Positions 1 to 9,338 are shown, counted from the first letter of the stretch. The stretch is 64,000 nt of DNA from Candidatus Dependentiae bacterium (GCA_016191325.1 JACPOV010000008.1:1036351-1100350), one strand, 5' to 3'. Translations and numbers: made by a program. The notes: generated by a model not told the origin, from the letters alone.

Positions 1-3000
1 GAATATGCGGCCCTTATTGCAGCATATGCAGATCGACAAAATCTTGATACGATCACCCTTCTTGAGAAAAAAGGATGGCAAGGGTTTATCGATGCGGTGG
101 TCAAACAAAATGCTGGCGATTTTACCAAATTAATAAGCACCATAGATTCATTAAACATAACGCCAAACTTTGACGACATAAAAAATACGATCGTCGTTTC
201 ATCATGGCAAAACGTTATTAGTACTCCTTTTTGGAAAGCTATTCCCGTTTCGCTAACGATGATCCGTAATAGTTCATTTTGGCAAGATTATTGCAAATAT
301 GCGGTTACGCGCTCATTTGTAATCGATGCATCTACTTTGGAATCAGTTTATCAAACAGAACTTTCTATTTTTAGATTTATCCCAAATATTGAAGTGGCTT
401 ATTATCATCCCGATTTTATTCAATTGCGTAACTCTTCCGAATTCAACCGCCTTCGATTGATATTAAACGGAAACATGCGCAACCGCTATATTGCTCAATC
501 AAAAGAGTGGAGTCATTATATCGATCCAAGAACAGGAACCTATAATTTAATTAAGATTTATGAAAACAGTTTGTTATTTCAAAAAACTAATTTTTATCAG
601 CTCATCTCCCTTTCTGATACTAAAACGCTTGGCGAACTTACACAACTGGCATTAGACAAGAAACTTCCTTTTGATCCAAAATATATAACGCAACCGCTTG
701 TCCAAGAAAAATTACAATGTTTAGCAATGTTTAAAAATTTACAAGCGCAAACTTATTACCTCTTTGATGGCGATCATCTTGATCAAACGATCGCGCTGCT
801 GAATAATTCAAAGAATCTTCCTGAACCTTCACTCCTTTCTTATGCTGCGGATGATGCTATTTATTTAGACGATCTCGATCATATTATGCAGAATTATAAA
901 AATCCGGAAAAACTCGAGAATATGCAAAAGAATGCGGGACTAAAATTAGTAATGACCTCAACTGAATCGCGCGATGAATCAGTAGCAGTGCAAGATTTTG
1001 GCTCATGGTTGAGCGGGCTCTGGTCAGATGTAAAACAAACAGGGCTCGATGTATGGCAAGGCGTCCAGGATTTTGGCAAAGCTGCAGTAGATGAAGCAGA
1101 AGTTGTCGGCCTCAACATCGCAAGTACGTTTATTGGCGGCACCGATCCTCAAGCAGCACAAGAGTTCATGACAAAATCACGCCAATTGCAACAAGAAGTT
1201 GCGCAAGAAATCACCAACAGTGCCGCAGATGCTCAAAACATAATTAGCGATACAGCCAAGGTAGCAACCGACGCAGCTTATGGTGCAGCAGGCGTTGTGG
1301 GTTCTGTATTTGGTGCATTTGATAAAAAATTAGGCCAAGATGTTGAAGGATTATTAGACGCGCAAGCTGATTTACTTATCGATTATTATGCGGATGCGGG
1401 GCACGAATTTGTCGCAGAAGCAACAGGCTTGGTGCGATTAACGGTCGATGCCGCAAATTATGCAACAACGCTTGTTGCAGATACGGTCATCGGAGCCAAA
1501 ACGGGCGATTGGAGTGCACTCGGGCAAGATGCACTTAATGGTATTAAAAATATTGCTTACGATGTTGTTTCATCAATTATTTCCGTTGCAACATTTATGA
1601 TTCAATCAATTGTTGATCAAGTAAAAGCAATGGTTAAATTCGCAGGTTATTTAGTCAGTATTGTTACCGATTTGGCCATTGATGCATTTAAAGCAGTCTT
1701 TAATGGACTTGCCAGCGCACTTTCAGCGTTCGGCGTTGATAACGCCGTAAACCCATTTGAAAATATTGGCGATGCTCTTGAAAATCATCGCCGCCTTATT
1801 GAAGCCACAGTAACGACGGGACTTTTAGTTGCTGCGGTGGTAGCAACCGATGGACTGGCATTGCCAGTGCTCGCAATGACCGTCGGGCCGCAGGCGTTTC
1901 AAGTTGTTGGTGGTTATCAATCTGACGAAAGAACAATCGCGAAGAAAAAAGAAGAGCGCGATTTTGTAAGTAATTTTCAAACGTACGTAAACAATAATGA
2001 AACAATAGCTCAAAACGCTAAAGCTTCGTGGGCCGACGAACTCGATAAGAAATACAATGCACAAATCACCAATCAAGAGCGCGAGCTTGGTTTTTATCAA
2101 AATTTCATGCAAAGCTATTTTGAAAATATGGAACAACAAATGGCTTATTATCTTGGTGGATCATTAACACCACAAATCACACCGGATCCTAATAATAATG
2201 GATTGCTAGCCGCTGATGTTGGTACCATTTATGGTTTTAAAACAGGTGTTTTCGATCTAAACCCATCGCAAGGGTTCCCGCTTTACAACGCGGGGCGCAA
2301 AGCATTTAGCCAAGAAATAGCGGTTTCTCCAGCGCTCGCTATTTCGGACGATGATCAAAAAGCAACAGCATCTTCAACGCCACTTAAATTCTGGTTTAAT
2401 CAAAAAGAAACCATCCCTCTCAATCAAGAAACGCAAACAGTTGAGATTAGATGGCGAGCTATCTACACCCTTAACATGTTCTATATTGGCCTCTATTTTG
2501 GTGGCGAACCTATTGATTTTGATACAATCAAAAAATCTGGCGCTGGCCCTCTTGATAGCGGACATCTTGCAAAAATGATTGTCTTTAAAAAAGAAAACAA
2601 AGAAGATGCCGCATCTCTCAATCTCTATGAACACGAAGGAAAAGGTTGGATAGGTAAAATTCAAGGTCCTGATTTCAGCATCGGTCAATGGTACCATATG
2701 CGTGCCACTCTTTCCGGCAAAACAATAGAAATTCAAGTATGGAAAGATGGCGAAATGCCAAATGGATCACAATCGTTTGATATTTCGCCCACACCGCAAA
2801 AAACATTGGGCGTAATTTCTTCCGGAGCTTCGATCGAATATCAGGTTATCTTGCCAACTATAACTCCTCAAACTGTTGCTCCACTTCGCCCTTCCGGCAA
2901 CCTCGGACTTCAACCCGAAAAACAACGTGAAAGTAAGGCGCGTACTCAATTAGCTTCATTACTTTCTCCTTCTTTGGGCTCTTTAAATCTACAAGCAGCA

Positions 3001-3942
3001 CAGCGAGAATTAATTCTAAGGGGTCTTTATATTTATAATACGAACGCTACCAAACTTTTAGATCAGCAGAAAAATCCACTTGCAGATTATGTAGTATTGG
3101 GGCAAGCGAACTTTAATCAAGAAGGCGGTACTACTATCGGCAATATCGGGCAATCACCTGCAGATGCTCTTCAGCCAGGCGCGGCCGATCCAGTTGTAGT
3201 CAGCTTAATAACACAAAATGCGTACGATAAAAATGGAAAACATATTGCAACATGCCCAAATGTACTTGATTCGCTCACACAAGTTCATGGCCAACTTCCG
3301 GACGTATTAACTACGCAAATAACGAATCTACGCAAGCAGTATTCGGCTAGCCAAACAACTCCATTTATGTTTGGTTCTCTGTCGCTGCAAGCAACGAGCG
3401 CAGATGATATTGTTCAGGGTCACTTTATTTATAAAGGAATTTCACCCCTGCCAGAATTAAAAGACAAACAAGGTGTAGCGATTAAAGGCAGCCAAGGAAT
3501 TCCGCTTTATGATTACTTCTTGATGAAAAGCCGCGACGGAGTATTAGGCGTTCCTTACGATCCTTCTATTAATACCATACGCAGCTTAGTTTCAGGATAT
3601 GAATATAATAAAGGAAGCAGCACGCCAACGGGTGCACATTATCGACCAATGCTTTCTTCTTACCAGCAAAACAATGGCACCTTATCCGCCACACTTCTCA
3701 ATAGCATTAACGCTTCAATCACGGCCTACCAACAAGCTGCAAAACAAGAAGAAGCACAATCGGGATCATCTCAAACGACAACAGCGCAACCAGTTACCAC
3801 TGGATCTATTGCAAATCCATCTGGAGGCTATACCGGAGCACCAAGCGGAACACCGCAACAAGTGACTCAAGGCTCAACGCAGCAAAGTATCCAAGAACGC
3901 CAAGAACAAGCGGGCGGGGATCAATTATCTATTGGTGGGTAA
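1..3942 (+). CDS. Giant protein with LamG-like domain, 5' end outside window
   Basis: The reading frame is open from the first base, so the gene starts upstream and a GTG at 97 is only an internal candidate. I do not recognise the whole protein. About 1313 residues are visible. Nucleotides 1000-1800 encode a long alanine-rich amphipathic helical stretch, followed by a hydrophobic segment at 1808-1890 that could touch or cross a membrane. Nucleotides 2380-2790 resemble a concanavalin A/LamG-type sandwich: a motif WYHMRATLSGKTIEIQVWKD precedes repeated beta-strand patterns. The last 60 residues are rich in S, T, Q and G. A surface-exposed or secreted adhesin or toxin-like role is possible but unproven. 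Missing N-terminus: signal peptide unknown. Confidence 0.85.
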   Translation, partial: EYAALIAAYADRQNLDTITLLEKKGWQGFIDAVVKQNAGDFTKLISTIDSLNITPNFDDIKNTIVVSSWQNVISTPFWKAIPVSLTMIRNSSFWQDYCKYAVTRSFVIDASTLESVYQTELSIFRFIPNIEVAYYHPDFIQLRNSSEFNRLRLILNGNMRNRYIAQSKEWSHYIDPRTGTYNLIKIYENSLLFQKTNFYQLISLSDTKTLGELTQLALDKKLPFDPKYITQPLVQEKLQCLAMFKNLQAQTYYLFDGDHLDQTIALLNNSKNLPEPSLLSYAADDAIYLDDLDHIMQNYKNPEKLENMQKNAGLKLVMTSTESRDESVAVQDFGSWLSGLWSDVKQTGLDVWQGVQDFGKAAVDEAEVVGLNIASTFIGGTDPQAAQEFMTKSRQLQQEVAQEITNSAADAQNIISDTAKVATDAAYGAAGVVGSVFGAFDKKLGQDVEGLLDAQADLLIDYYADAGHEFVAEATGLVRLTVDAANYATTLVADTVIGAKTGDWSALGQDALNGIKNIAYDVVSSIISVATFMIQSIVDQVKAMVKFAGYLVSIVTDLAIDAFKAVFNGLASALSAFGVDNAVNPFENIGDALENHRRLIEATVTTGLLVAAVVATDGLALPVLAMTVGPQAFQVVGGYQSDERTIAKKKEERDFVSNFQTYVNNNETIAQNAKASWADELDKKYNAQITNQERELGFYQNFMQSYFENMEQQMAYYLGGSLTPQITPDPNNNGLLAADVGTIYGFKTGVFDLNPSQGFPLYNAGRKAFSQEIAVSPALAISDDDQKATASSTPLKFWFNQKETIPLNQETQTVEIRWRAIYTLNMFYIGLYFGGEPIDFDTIKKSGAGPLDSGHLAKMIVFKKENKEDAASLNLYEHEGKGWIGKIQGPDFSIGQWYHMRATLSGKTIEIQVWKDGEMPNGSQSFDISPTPQKTLGVISSGASIEYQVILPTITPQTVAPLRPSGNLGLQPEKQRESKARTQLASLLSPSLGSLNLQAAQRELILRGLYIYNTNATKLLDQQKNPLADYVVLGQANFNQEGGTTIGNIGQSPADALQPGAADPVVVSLITQNAYDKNGKHIATCPNVLDSLTQVHGQLPDVLTTQITNLRKQYSASQTTPFMFGSLSLQATSADDIVQGHFIYKGISPLPELKDKQGVAIKGSQGIPLYDYFLMKSRDGVLGVPYDPSINTIRSLVSGYEYNKGSSTPTGAHYRPMLSSYQQNNGTLSATLLNSINASITAYQQAAKQEEAQSGSSQTTTAQPVTTGSIANPSGGYTGAPSGTPQQVTQGSTQQSIQERQEQAGGDQLSIGG

Positions 3943-4299
3943 CTACAAGAAAAAAGACATCTCGAGGATAGGATAAAAATAAAGGGGGCATTAGCTCAAA
4001 GAATTTTTATCTACAGCTAAGAAGGAATTGTAGTAAAAAACCGAATACCCATGAACTAATGCCCTCTATAAACAGCAGTGCATCTAACCATACTACCTTT
4101 AGAAGCCAACCTGCCATAGGAAGTATTTTTATGTCTTTTCAAAGATCAACAATGTCTATTTTCATACATTTGCTAACAAAAACAATAAAATAAATATAAC
4201 AGATTTTGCAACAACAAAAAAGGGGGCTATTTTAGCGGTCTTTTTGGACTATCGTGTTTATTTTTTACAAAAACAACAATATTGCAACAAATGCGCAAC
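3943..4299. other. Intergenic region between convergent genes, contains nested inverted repeat
   Basis: This AT-rich gap separates the giant plus-strand gene from the minus-strand phosphoglycosyltransferase gene. It holds one clear structure (3983-4067, listed separately). Nearer the minus-strand gene, 4221-4240 contains a weak GCTA/TAGC hairpin next to homopolymer runs, which might serve as a poor terminator for that gene. No open frame with a convincing start or ribosome binding site was seen. Confidence 0.6.
3983..4067. repeat. Nested hairpin, possible structured RNA or terminator
   Basis: AGGGGGCATTAG at 3983-3994 pairs with CTAATGCCCTCT at 4056-4067 (12 pairs, one G-U). Inside, TTTTTA at 4004-4009 plus CTACA at 4011-4015 pair with TGTAG at 4029-4033 plus TAAAAA at 4034-4039, around a 13-nt loop. 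The outer 5' arm resembles a tRNA acceptor stem and the start of a D-arm, but no T-arm with GTTCRA is present. It starts about 40 nt after the giant gene's stop codon, so a transcript-end structure is the simplest reading; a small RNA is the alternative. Confidence 0.5.
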
Positions 4300-5328
4300 T
4301 TAGGAAGATCTCACAAATTTTACTGGCAAACGGAAATTGATCAGAAGAAAAAAGAACCAGATAAAACAGAATATTATCGATAGTAAGACAAACTGTAAAA
4401 ATGAGACTTTATTTAAAACAATTGCCAGCGAACTCAAAAAAAGTCCCAAAGAAAGGGAAAAAACGTATAATAATATGTTAAATTTTGTCCATCCGTTTTG
4501 GCGGAGGTAAATTGAGAAATGATCGGGGCTTGGCTTGTAAAAAGGAATACCTTTATACGTCCGAACAACAATTAATGTTCCCACTTCTAAGAGCGGTATT
4601 GCTAAAATAATTGCCGGCGCAATGAAAGCAAACGGATTGTGAAGGCTCCAGGTCTGCAAAAAAGGAACAATGGCCAACACGCCACCAATAAAAAGCGACC
4701 CCGCATCACCCAAATAAATACTCGCTGGCGGCTTATTATACCATAAGAATGCAACAACAGGGCCTATAAAAGAAGCTAATAAAAGAGCTACCTGCCATTG
4801 CTGACTCAAGCAAGCAAAAATAAAAAAAGTAATTCCAGCGCTTGCAGCTGCTGAACACGCAAGCCCATCCATGACATCGATTAGATTAAAGGCATTAACA
4901 ATAGAAAGAATCCAAAGCATCGAAAGCGGAATGCCCCAAAAGTTATTCAGAAAAAAACTTTCTTTTAAATAAAGGCCGGAGCGAACCAAGCAAAATGCAG
5001 CAATAAACTGTCCTGCAAATTTTTGATATGGTTTGAGGTTAATCAGATCGTCAATAAGGCCAATAAAAAGCAATAATGTTGCGCCCACGAGTAAAAAAAT
5101 GAGCCTATTATCAAAAGAAAGCGTAAGGGCTAACGAAAGTATAAAACCGACATAAACAGCAACGCCTCCAAGATACGGTATCGGCTTTTCGTGCTTCTTG
5201 ATTCGGCCATCCGGTACATCTAGAACGCCCAACTTAAACGCTATTGATGAAAAAAGTGGAACTAAGTAGAGAGTAAAAAGAAATGATGTGAGAAACGCAA
5301 AAATCAGCTTAACTACTATCAGCTCCAT
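4300..5328 (-). CDS. MraY/WecA-family undecaprenyl-phosphate sugar-1-phosphate transferase
   Basis: This 342-residue polytopic inner-membrane protein belongs to the GT4-type phosphoglycosyltransferases, which move a sugar-1-phosphate from a UDP-sugar to undecaprenyl phosphate. Family marks are all present: PIPYLGG near the N-terminus, the GLIDDLI aspartate pair, NAFNLIDVMDGLA (Mg-binding D-x-x-DG), YLGDAGSLF, and a late PSPDHFSIYLRQ segment that replaces the usual histidine cluster. About ten hydrophobic segments are visible. Lack of the MraY-type muramyl-pentapeptide signatures favours a WecA/TagO/RfeA-like enzyme that starts glycan assembly, which would suit the large glycan locus further right. 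It lies 94 nt after infB on the same strand with a hairpin in the gap. The ATG at 5328 follows a GAGGG box. Confidence 0.88.
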   Translation of the reverse strand: MELIVVKLIFAFLTSFLFTLYLVPLFSSIAFKLGVLDVPDGRIKKHEKPIPYLGGVAVYVGFILSLALTLSFDNRLIFLLVGATLLLFIGLIDDLINLKPYQKFAGQFIAAFCLVRSGLYLKESFFLNNFWGIPLSMLWILSIVNAFNLIDVMDGLACSAAASAGITFFIFACLSQQWQVALLLASFIGPVVAFLWYNKPPASIYLGDAGSLFIGGVLAIVPFLQTWSLHNPFAFIAPAIILAIPLLEVGTLIVVRTYKGIPFYKPSPDHFSIYLRQNGWTKFNILLYVFSLSLGLFLSSLAIVLNKVSFLQFVLLSIIFCFIWFFFLLINFRLPVKFVRSS

Positions 5329-5362
5329 GGTGCCCTCTCTCTTTGGCCTATGATTATTTTTT

Positions 5363-5388
5363 CAGGTTTTCATCATATCAAAAACCTG
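5363..5388 (-). terminator. Weak hairpin between infB and the phosphoglycosyltransferase gene
   Basis: CAGGTTTT at 5363-5370 pairs with AAAACCTG at 5381-5388 across a 10-nt loop. Read on the minus strand it lies downstream of infB, but no U-run follows it, so it is at best a weak or Rho-assisted terminator, or an RNA-processing site. Confidence 0.3.
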
Positions 5389-5422
5389 TAGAAATACCTA
5401 GGCGGCACCATGCAAAAAAAAG

Positions 5423-7489
5423 CTATTTGTTGTCCGGTATATCAATGAAGCATTCTACTCGATCATCAACTTCCCATTCGTTGAAACCATCGACAAGGAA
5501 AGCAAATTCAAATCCAGCATGAACTTCTTTTACCGATTTCCTATCGCGCTCTAACCCGCGAATTGGACCTTCAGCAACCTTTTTCTTGCCGCGCCAAACC
5601 GTAACGCGTGCATCCCGAACAAATCTGCCTTCTTTTACATACGAACCGGCAATAACACCTACATTTTTAATGTCGAATACTTTGCGCACTACTGCTTCGC
5701 CAATTTTCTTAGCTACCATTTTTATTGGAGCGGCTTTTTGCAGTTGAGCTTCAACATCTTCTAGAAGCTTGTAGATGATATCATATAAACGAATCGATAC
5801 TTTTGTTTTTTGTGCAGCAAGAGCGGCGCTTGGTTCCACTTTAACATGCAAAGCTATAATTTGGGATCGAGTATCGGATGCAAATTCAATATCGCTTTCT
5901 GTGATGTTTCCAACGCCTGCAGCGATAATTTGAAATTTCTCATCCATCTTTTCAGATACTTTTTCAAGAGAAGTAATAAGAGCTTCTTGCGTCAGCGTAC
6001 TATCAGTTTTAACGATGAAGTTGATGCCTTCTCCTGAGAAAACTTTTTTGGCAAGAACAGGCTGAACTCCCGTAGAGCGGCCATCTCTCACCTTTTTATA
6101 CTCAGCTTCGGAAATGGCTTTAAACACATCTCCAGCTTGAGGTAACTCGGTGAAACCACCCACTTGAACAGGAACAGAAGGCCCTACTTTTTTGAGTTGA
6201 TGACCATAAGAATTAACTAGCGAGGTTACCTTGCCAACCAACGTGCCAGCCAAGAAATAGTCGCCTACATGTAATGTTCCATCGCGACAAATAACAGTTG
6301 CAACTGGCCCTCGCCCTTTTTCTTGCTTCGATTCTAGAACAAAACCTTGAGCGGTTCTGTCTTCCTGAGAACGAAGATCCATAATTTGTGATTGAAGAAC
6401 TATAAGTTCAAGAAGTTGATCAACGCCCTGCCCTGTTTTTCCAGAGATTGGAACAATAACAGTTTGCCCGCCCCATTCTTCAGGAACAAGATCGTAACGC
6501 GTAAGATCACGCTTAACAACTTCAAGACGAGTTTTATCTGCTTTATCTATTTTGTTAACTGCAACAATAATCGGCACTTGCGCCGCTTGTGCGGTCTTTA
6601 ATGCTTCGACCGTTTGTGGCATAACGCTATCATCTGCTGCGACAACGAGCACTGCAATATCAGCAATATTTAAACCACGGCCGCGAATATTTTTAAAAGC
6701 TTCATGGCCGGGAGTATCTAAGAAAATCAAGCCACCCTGCGGGGTTTCTGCCTCATAGGCACCAAGATGTTGAGTAATCCCGCCTTTTTCTCGAGATGCA
6801 ACGCGAGTTTTACGAATAAAATCAAGCAACGTTGTTTTGCCATGATCCACGTGACCAATAATCACAACGATAGGCTTGCGTAAATGCTCGCCTTGCGTTG
6901 CGACACTCACTCGTTGCTGCACATCTCTTTTTTCAGCTTTAGGTGCAACGACAGAAAATCCAAATTGTCTTCCAATGGACTCGATCATTTTCTCAGTAAG
7001 CAATTGATTTTTTGCGCACACGATTCCTTGGCGAAGAAGCGTAATTATGAGCTCACTCGCAGGTTTCTTAATTTTTTCAGCTAGCTGACCTACGGTCATC
7101 GGAACAGCAACTACTTCAATCGAGCTCATTGGCTCTTCAGTGATTCTCGTCGCTACTTTTTGTTCGGTGAAAACACGAGGAGCTTGAGGGCGTAGTGCCG
7201 GCGCCTCTTTTGGTGCTGGTTGTGGCGTTTCTATCTTTGTTGCTTGAGGTTTATCAACCCGTGATTGAGTATGCAATGCTGCCTTTTCATCTTTTGATGG
7301 CACTTGTTTCTGTGCCGATTCTAAATTTTTCTTTTCAGTAACTTTTTTATTGAGAAAATCAATTGCTTCGGGAGACAGCGCAGCCATGTGGCTCTTGACC
7401 TCAAAGCCGTTGGTCGCCAGCTCAGCTATTAGCTCTTTGTTTGAAACACTGAGCAGCTTTGCAAACTCGTACACTCTCATGGATTGCAT
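5423..7489 (-). CDS. infB: Translation initiation factor IF-2
   Basis: IF-2 is the GTPase that brings initiator tRNA to the 30S subunit and promotes 50S joining. The 688-residue protein starts with one IF2_N helical domain ([16 protein letters not shown]), a charged linker, and a second IF2_N-like region around residues 125-185. The G domain shows GHVDHGKTT (G1), DTPGHEAF (G3) and NKIDK (G4), followed by domain II, domain III and a C2-like initiator-tRNA-binding domain ending near [11 protein letters not shown]. Length is at the short end for the family because the linker is reduced. The ATG at 7489 has AAGGA four bases upstream; an in-frame ATG at 7480 is less well spaced. It sits 29 nt after nusA, the classic nusA-infB order, so both probably share the nusA promoter. 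Confidence 0.97.
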   Translation of the reverse strand: MQSMRVYEFAKLLSVSNKELIAELATNGFEVKSHMAALSPEAIDFLNKKVTEKKNLESAQKQVPSKDEKAALHTQSRVDKPQATKIETPQPAPKEAPALRPQAPRVFTEQKVATRITEEPMSSIEVVAVPMTVGQLAEKIKKPASELIITLLRQGIVCAKNQLLTEKMIESIGRQFGFSVVAPKAEKRDVQQRVSVATQGEHLRKPIVVIIGHVDHGKTTLLDFIRKTRVASREKGGITQHLGAYEAETPQGGLIFLDTPGHEAFKNIRGRGLNIADIAVLVVAADDSVMPQTVEALKTAQAAQVPIIVAVNKIDKADKTRLEVVKRDLTRYDLVPEEWGGQTVIVPISGKTGQGVDQLLELIVLQSQIMDLRSQEDRTAQGFVLESKQEKGRGPVATVICRDGTLHVGDYFLAGTLVGKVTSLVNSYGHQLKKVGPSVPVQVGGFTELPQAGDVFKAISEAEYKKVRDGRSTGVQPVLAKKVFSGEGINFIVKTDSTLTQEALITSLEKVSEKMDEKFQIIAAGVGNITESDIEFASDTRSQIIALHVKVEPSAALAAQKTKVSIRLYDIIYKLLEDVEAQLQKAAPIKMVAKKIGEAVVRKVFDIKNVGVIAGSYVKEGRFVRDARVTVWRGKKKVAEGPIRGLERDRKSVKEVHAGFEFAFLVDGFNEWEVDDRVECFIDIPDNK

Positions 7490-7518
7490 ATGTCCTTAAT
7501 TGGAGTAAAAATTATTAC

Positions 7519-8586
7519 TTATTCAATCGTACCATTAGACTCATGGCCTAAGTCAATACCATGGTCACGGGTTCTTTCACCCTGAACGAGATTAAGATTA
7601 AGACCTACAAGTTGCGACGCCAATGCAATGTTTTGGCCCATCTTTCCTATAGCGAGCGATCTTTGATCTTCATCTAGCCACACTTGTGCATTAGAAGCGT
7701 CAATAACCTCAACACGGCTTATAACCGCAGGTTTTAGCGCATCGGCTATCATATCATCAACTGACTCGCGCCAAGGTATAACGTCAATTTTTTCGCCCCC
7801 CAACTCTTTTAGAATTGGCTTAATACGAACACCGCCAACACCCACACAGGTGCCTACGGGATCAATGTTCTTATCGTGGGAAATCACAGCAACCTTGGTT
7901 TTGTAACCCGGAATGCGAACTATTTTTTTAATCTCAACGATTTTTTCAAAAATTTCAGGAATTTCTAGCTCGAAAAGGCGTCGTACAAAATCTGCCGACG
8001 CGCGATCCAGAATCAACTGATAGTCATTGCGCGGCTCTTCTAAAACGTCCTTTAATAAGGCGCGAATTGAATAACCAACAATGCATTTATCTGTCGGGAG
8101 CGAAAGAGAATTTGGCAAAAAGGCTAACGAGTCGTCCAGCTTAAGGGACATGCCATTGCGCTCGCATTTATGTATCGTCCCGTGAACAATCGTATCTTTA
8201 CGGTCTTTATATTCATTGAAAACAGCAGCAGCTTCAACGCCGCGGATTTTTGTCGCGATAACTTGCTTTGCGCGCAAAATCTCAATACGGCCAATTTTTC
8301 CCTCAAACGGGACTGCTAAATCTGTTCCCACTTCGGCTTCAGGGTTTATTGCCCTTGCTTTTCTTAGGGAAATTTCCGCATCTTCGTCTTCAACGGATGT
8401 CACTACTTTTTTGTGAACCTTGGTCTCAATCTCATCTGTTTTGCGGTTATATGAAACCTGAAAAACAAGATCCGGGAACCGCTTGTTGTAAGCAGCCAGC
8501 AATCCATCGCAAATAATTGAGCCTAAAAGAGTTCGGTCGAGGCCTTTTTCTTCTACTAGCTCCTCGATTACCTGAGAAAGTTTCAC
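7519..8586 (-). CDS. nusA: Transcription termination/antitermination factor NusA
   Basis: NusA binds RNA polymerase and nascent RNA and modulates pausing, termination and antitermination. The 355-residue protein has the N-terminal polymerase-binding domain (LLGSIICDGLLAAYNKRFPD), an S1 domain starting near residue 130 (IVHGTIHKCERNGMSLKLD), and two KH domains that include the signature DPVGTCVGVGGVRIKPI and the later IGKMGQNIALASQL. It lacks the C-terminal acidic repeats of the E. coli protein, like many short NusA proteins. Translation most likely begins at GTG 8586, preceded by AAGGA. The gene reads away from the putative origin and heads a nusA-infB unit; ylxR and rbfA, often in this operon, are absent between the two. 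Confidence 0.96.
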   Translation of the reverse strand: MKLSQVIEELVEEKGLDRTLLGSIICDGLLAAYNKRFPDLVFQVSYNRKTDEIETKVHKKVVTSVEDEDAEISLRKARAINPEAEVGTDLAVPFEGKIGRIEILRAKQVIATKIRGVEAAAVFNEYKDRKDTIVHGTIHKCERNGMSLKLDDSLAFLPNSLSLPTDKCIVGYSIRALLKDVLEEPRNDYQLILDRASADFVRRLFELEIPEIFEKIVEIKKIVRIPGYKTKVAVISHDKNIDPVGTCVGVGGVRIKPILKELGGEKIDVIPWRESVDDMIADALKPAVISRVEVIDASNAQVWLDEDQRSLAIGKMGQNIALASQLVGLNLNLVQGERTRDHGIDLGHESNGTIE

Positions 8587-8606
8587 GTGATTCCTTATGA
8601 TCCAAA

Positions 8607-8635
8607 ATTTTACAGTGCATTTACGAGTCTAGCAA
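8607..8635 (-). promoter_or_regulatory. Predicted sigma70-type promoter of nusA-infB
   Basis: Read on the minus strand, TTGCTA (8635-8630) lies exactly 17 nt before TAAAAT (8612-8607), which gives four and five matches to the -35 and -10 consensus. The -10 box is 20 nt upstream of the GTG start of nusA. The promoter lies between nusA and the AT-rich unwinding region of the predicted origin. Confidence 0.5.
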
Positions 8636-8680
8636 AAAATTAAGAAAATGAAAGCATGTGGGGCACTTTCTTTTCGAGAA

Positions 8681-8751
8681 CTATCATATTGTTATTTAAT
8701 ATAAAAGTTCTTTTCTTAATAGTAATAGATGGCCCTCAAAATTGTGGATAA
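8681..8751 (-). other. Probable origin unwinding module: DnaA box, GC spacer, DnaA trios, AT-rich DNA
   Basis: On the minus strand the order is: perfect DnaA box TTATCCACA (8751-8743), a short GC-rich spacer (GAGGGCC, 8737-8731), CTATTACTATTA (8728-8717), then AT-rich DNA to 8681. CTATTACTATTA is four DnaA trios (3'-GAT-AAT-GAT-AAT on the other strand). This is the order known for the basal unwinding system of Bacillus subtilis oriC, where DnaA extends from boxes onto trios and opens the AT-rich element. Confidence 0.75.
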
Positions 8752-8809
8752 CTTTGCCCTCTTTGGATCGGAATTGCCGCCTGCAGGCGCTATCGAGAGC
8801 GGAGCTGGA

Positions 8810-8851
8810 TGTGGATAACCTGTGGATAACCTGTGGATGGATTGTGGACAA
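8810..8851 (-). other. DnaA box array, minus orientation
   Basis: Four boxes begin at 8810, 8821, 8832 and 8843, an exact 11-bp pitch. The first two are perfect (TGTGGATAA, the complement of TTATCCACA). The third (TGTGGATGG) and fourth (TGTGGACAA) carry one or two changes and may be lower-affinity sites. Even spacing near one helical turn would align DnaA on one face of the DNA. Confidence 0.85.
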
Positions 8852-8962
8852 TTAGTTGCTCTCTCGCAACGGCCGGTGTGGATTGGTGTTCTGATTGGGA
8901 TGTGCTTGAAAAACGCGAGTGGTTGAGCCCTCCTTGGGCGTGCCCATGTTTTTTTGCGATAG

Positions 8963-9004
8963 TTATCCACAGGTTATCCACAACTTATCCACAGGTTATC
9001 CACA
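8963..9004 (+). other. DnaA box array, plus orientation
   Basis: Four perfect TTATCCACA boxes begin at 8963, 8974, 8985 and 8996, again at an 11-bp pitch. They face the minus-orientation array across 111 bp that contain no recognised gene. Together with the unwinding module at 8681-8751 this makes a strong candidate oriC. Downstream, 9005-9302 shows no convincing gene or further boxes. Confidence 0.88.
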
Positions 9005-9302
9005 ATTTCTGCCTGTATTATCTGTTGGGCTCTTTATTTCTTTAGATTTGGCCGCTGCCCGGCTTTTCTAGGGATTTGGCGATTCTTCGCTTCCATTATC
9101 GGTTCGGCAATTGAGCGATTCCTTCTGGCACAATTGTCTGCTCAAGTGGTTTTCGGTTGATAGTGCGCGTGCCTTCATTCTCATGTTGTGGTCATTGGGG
9201 CATCCGGCGACTAGTTTTGAGTTGGCGATTTTTATTTTATTGGAAATAAAACATACTTTTTTTACTTGTGGGTTTTCGGCAAATCTTATGCATCAAAGAG
9301 TG

Positions 9303-9330
9303 TGGGCTATCGCAGCGCTGCGATAGCCCA
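9303..9330 (-). terminator. 28-bp perfect palindrome after the clostripain gene
   Basis: TGGGCTATCGCAGC (9303-9316) is followed directly by its exact reverse complement (9317-9330), so the transcript can form a stem of at least 12 pairs with a tiny loop. It starts 9 nt beyond the stop of the minus-strand protease gene. The downstream minus-strand tract (CACTCTTTGATG) is only weakly U-rich, so termination is likely but not certain. A protein-binding palindrome beside the origin is the alternative. Confidence 0.6.
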
Positions 9331-9338
9331 AGAAAATA

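Noticed and set aside
3984-4066. tRNA gene
   Set aside because: The acceptor-like stem pairs, but no T-arm, no proper anticodon arm and no D-loop GG are present.
8810-9004. CRISPR-like or iteron-like array
   Set aside because: The repeated unit is 9 bp with 2-bp gaps and matches the DnaA box exactly; there are no spacers or cas genes.
8716-9045. Several overlapping frames of 60-85 codons in the DnaA-box region
   Set aside because: Their sequences come from the repeated TTATCCACA boxes, both strands are open at once, and none has a ribosome site; the repeats explain them.
9111-9326. 71-codon plus-strand frame right of the origin
   Set aside because: No good ribosome site, no recognisable motif, and it runs into the palindrome at 9303-9330.
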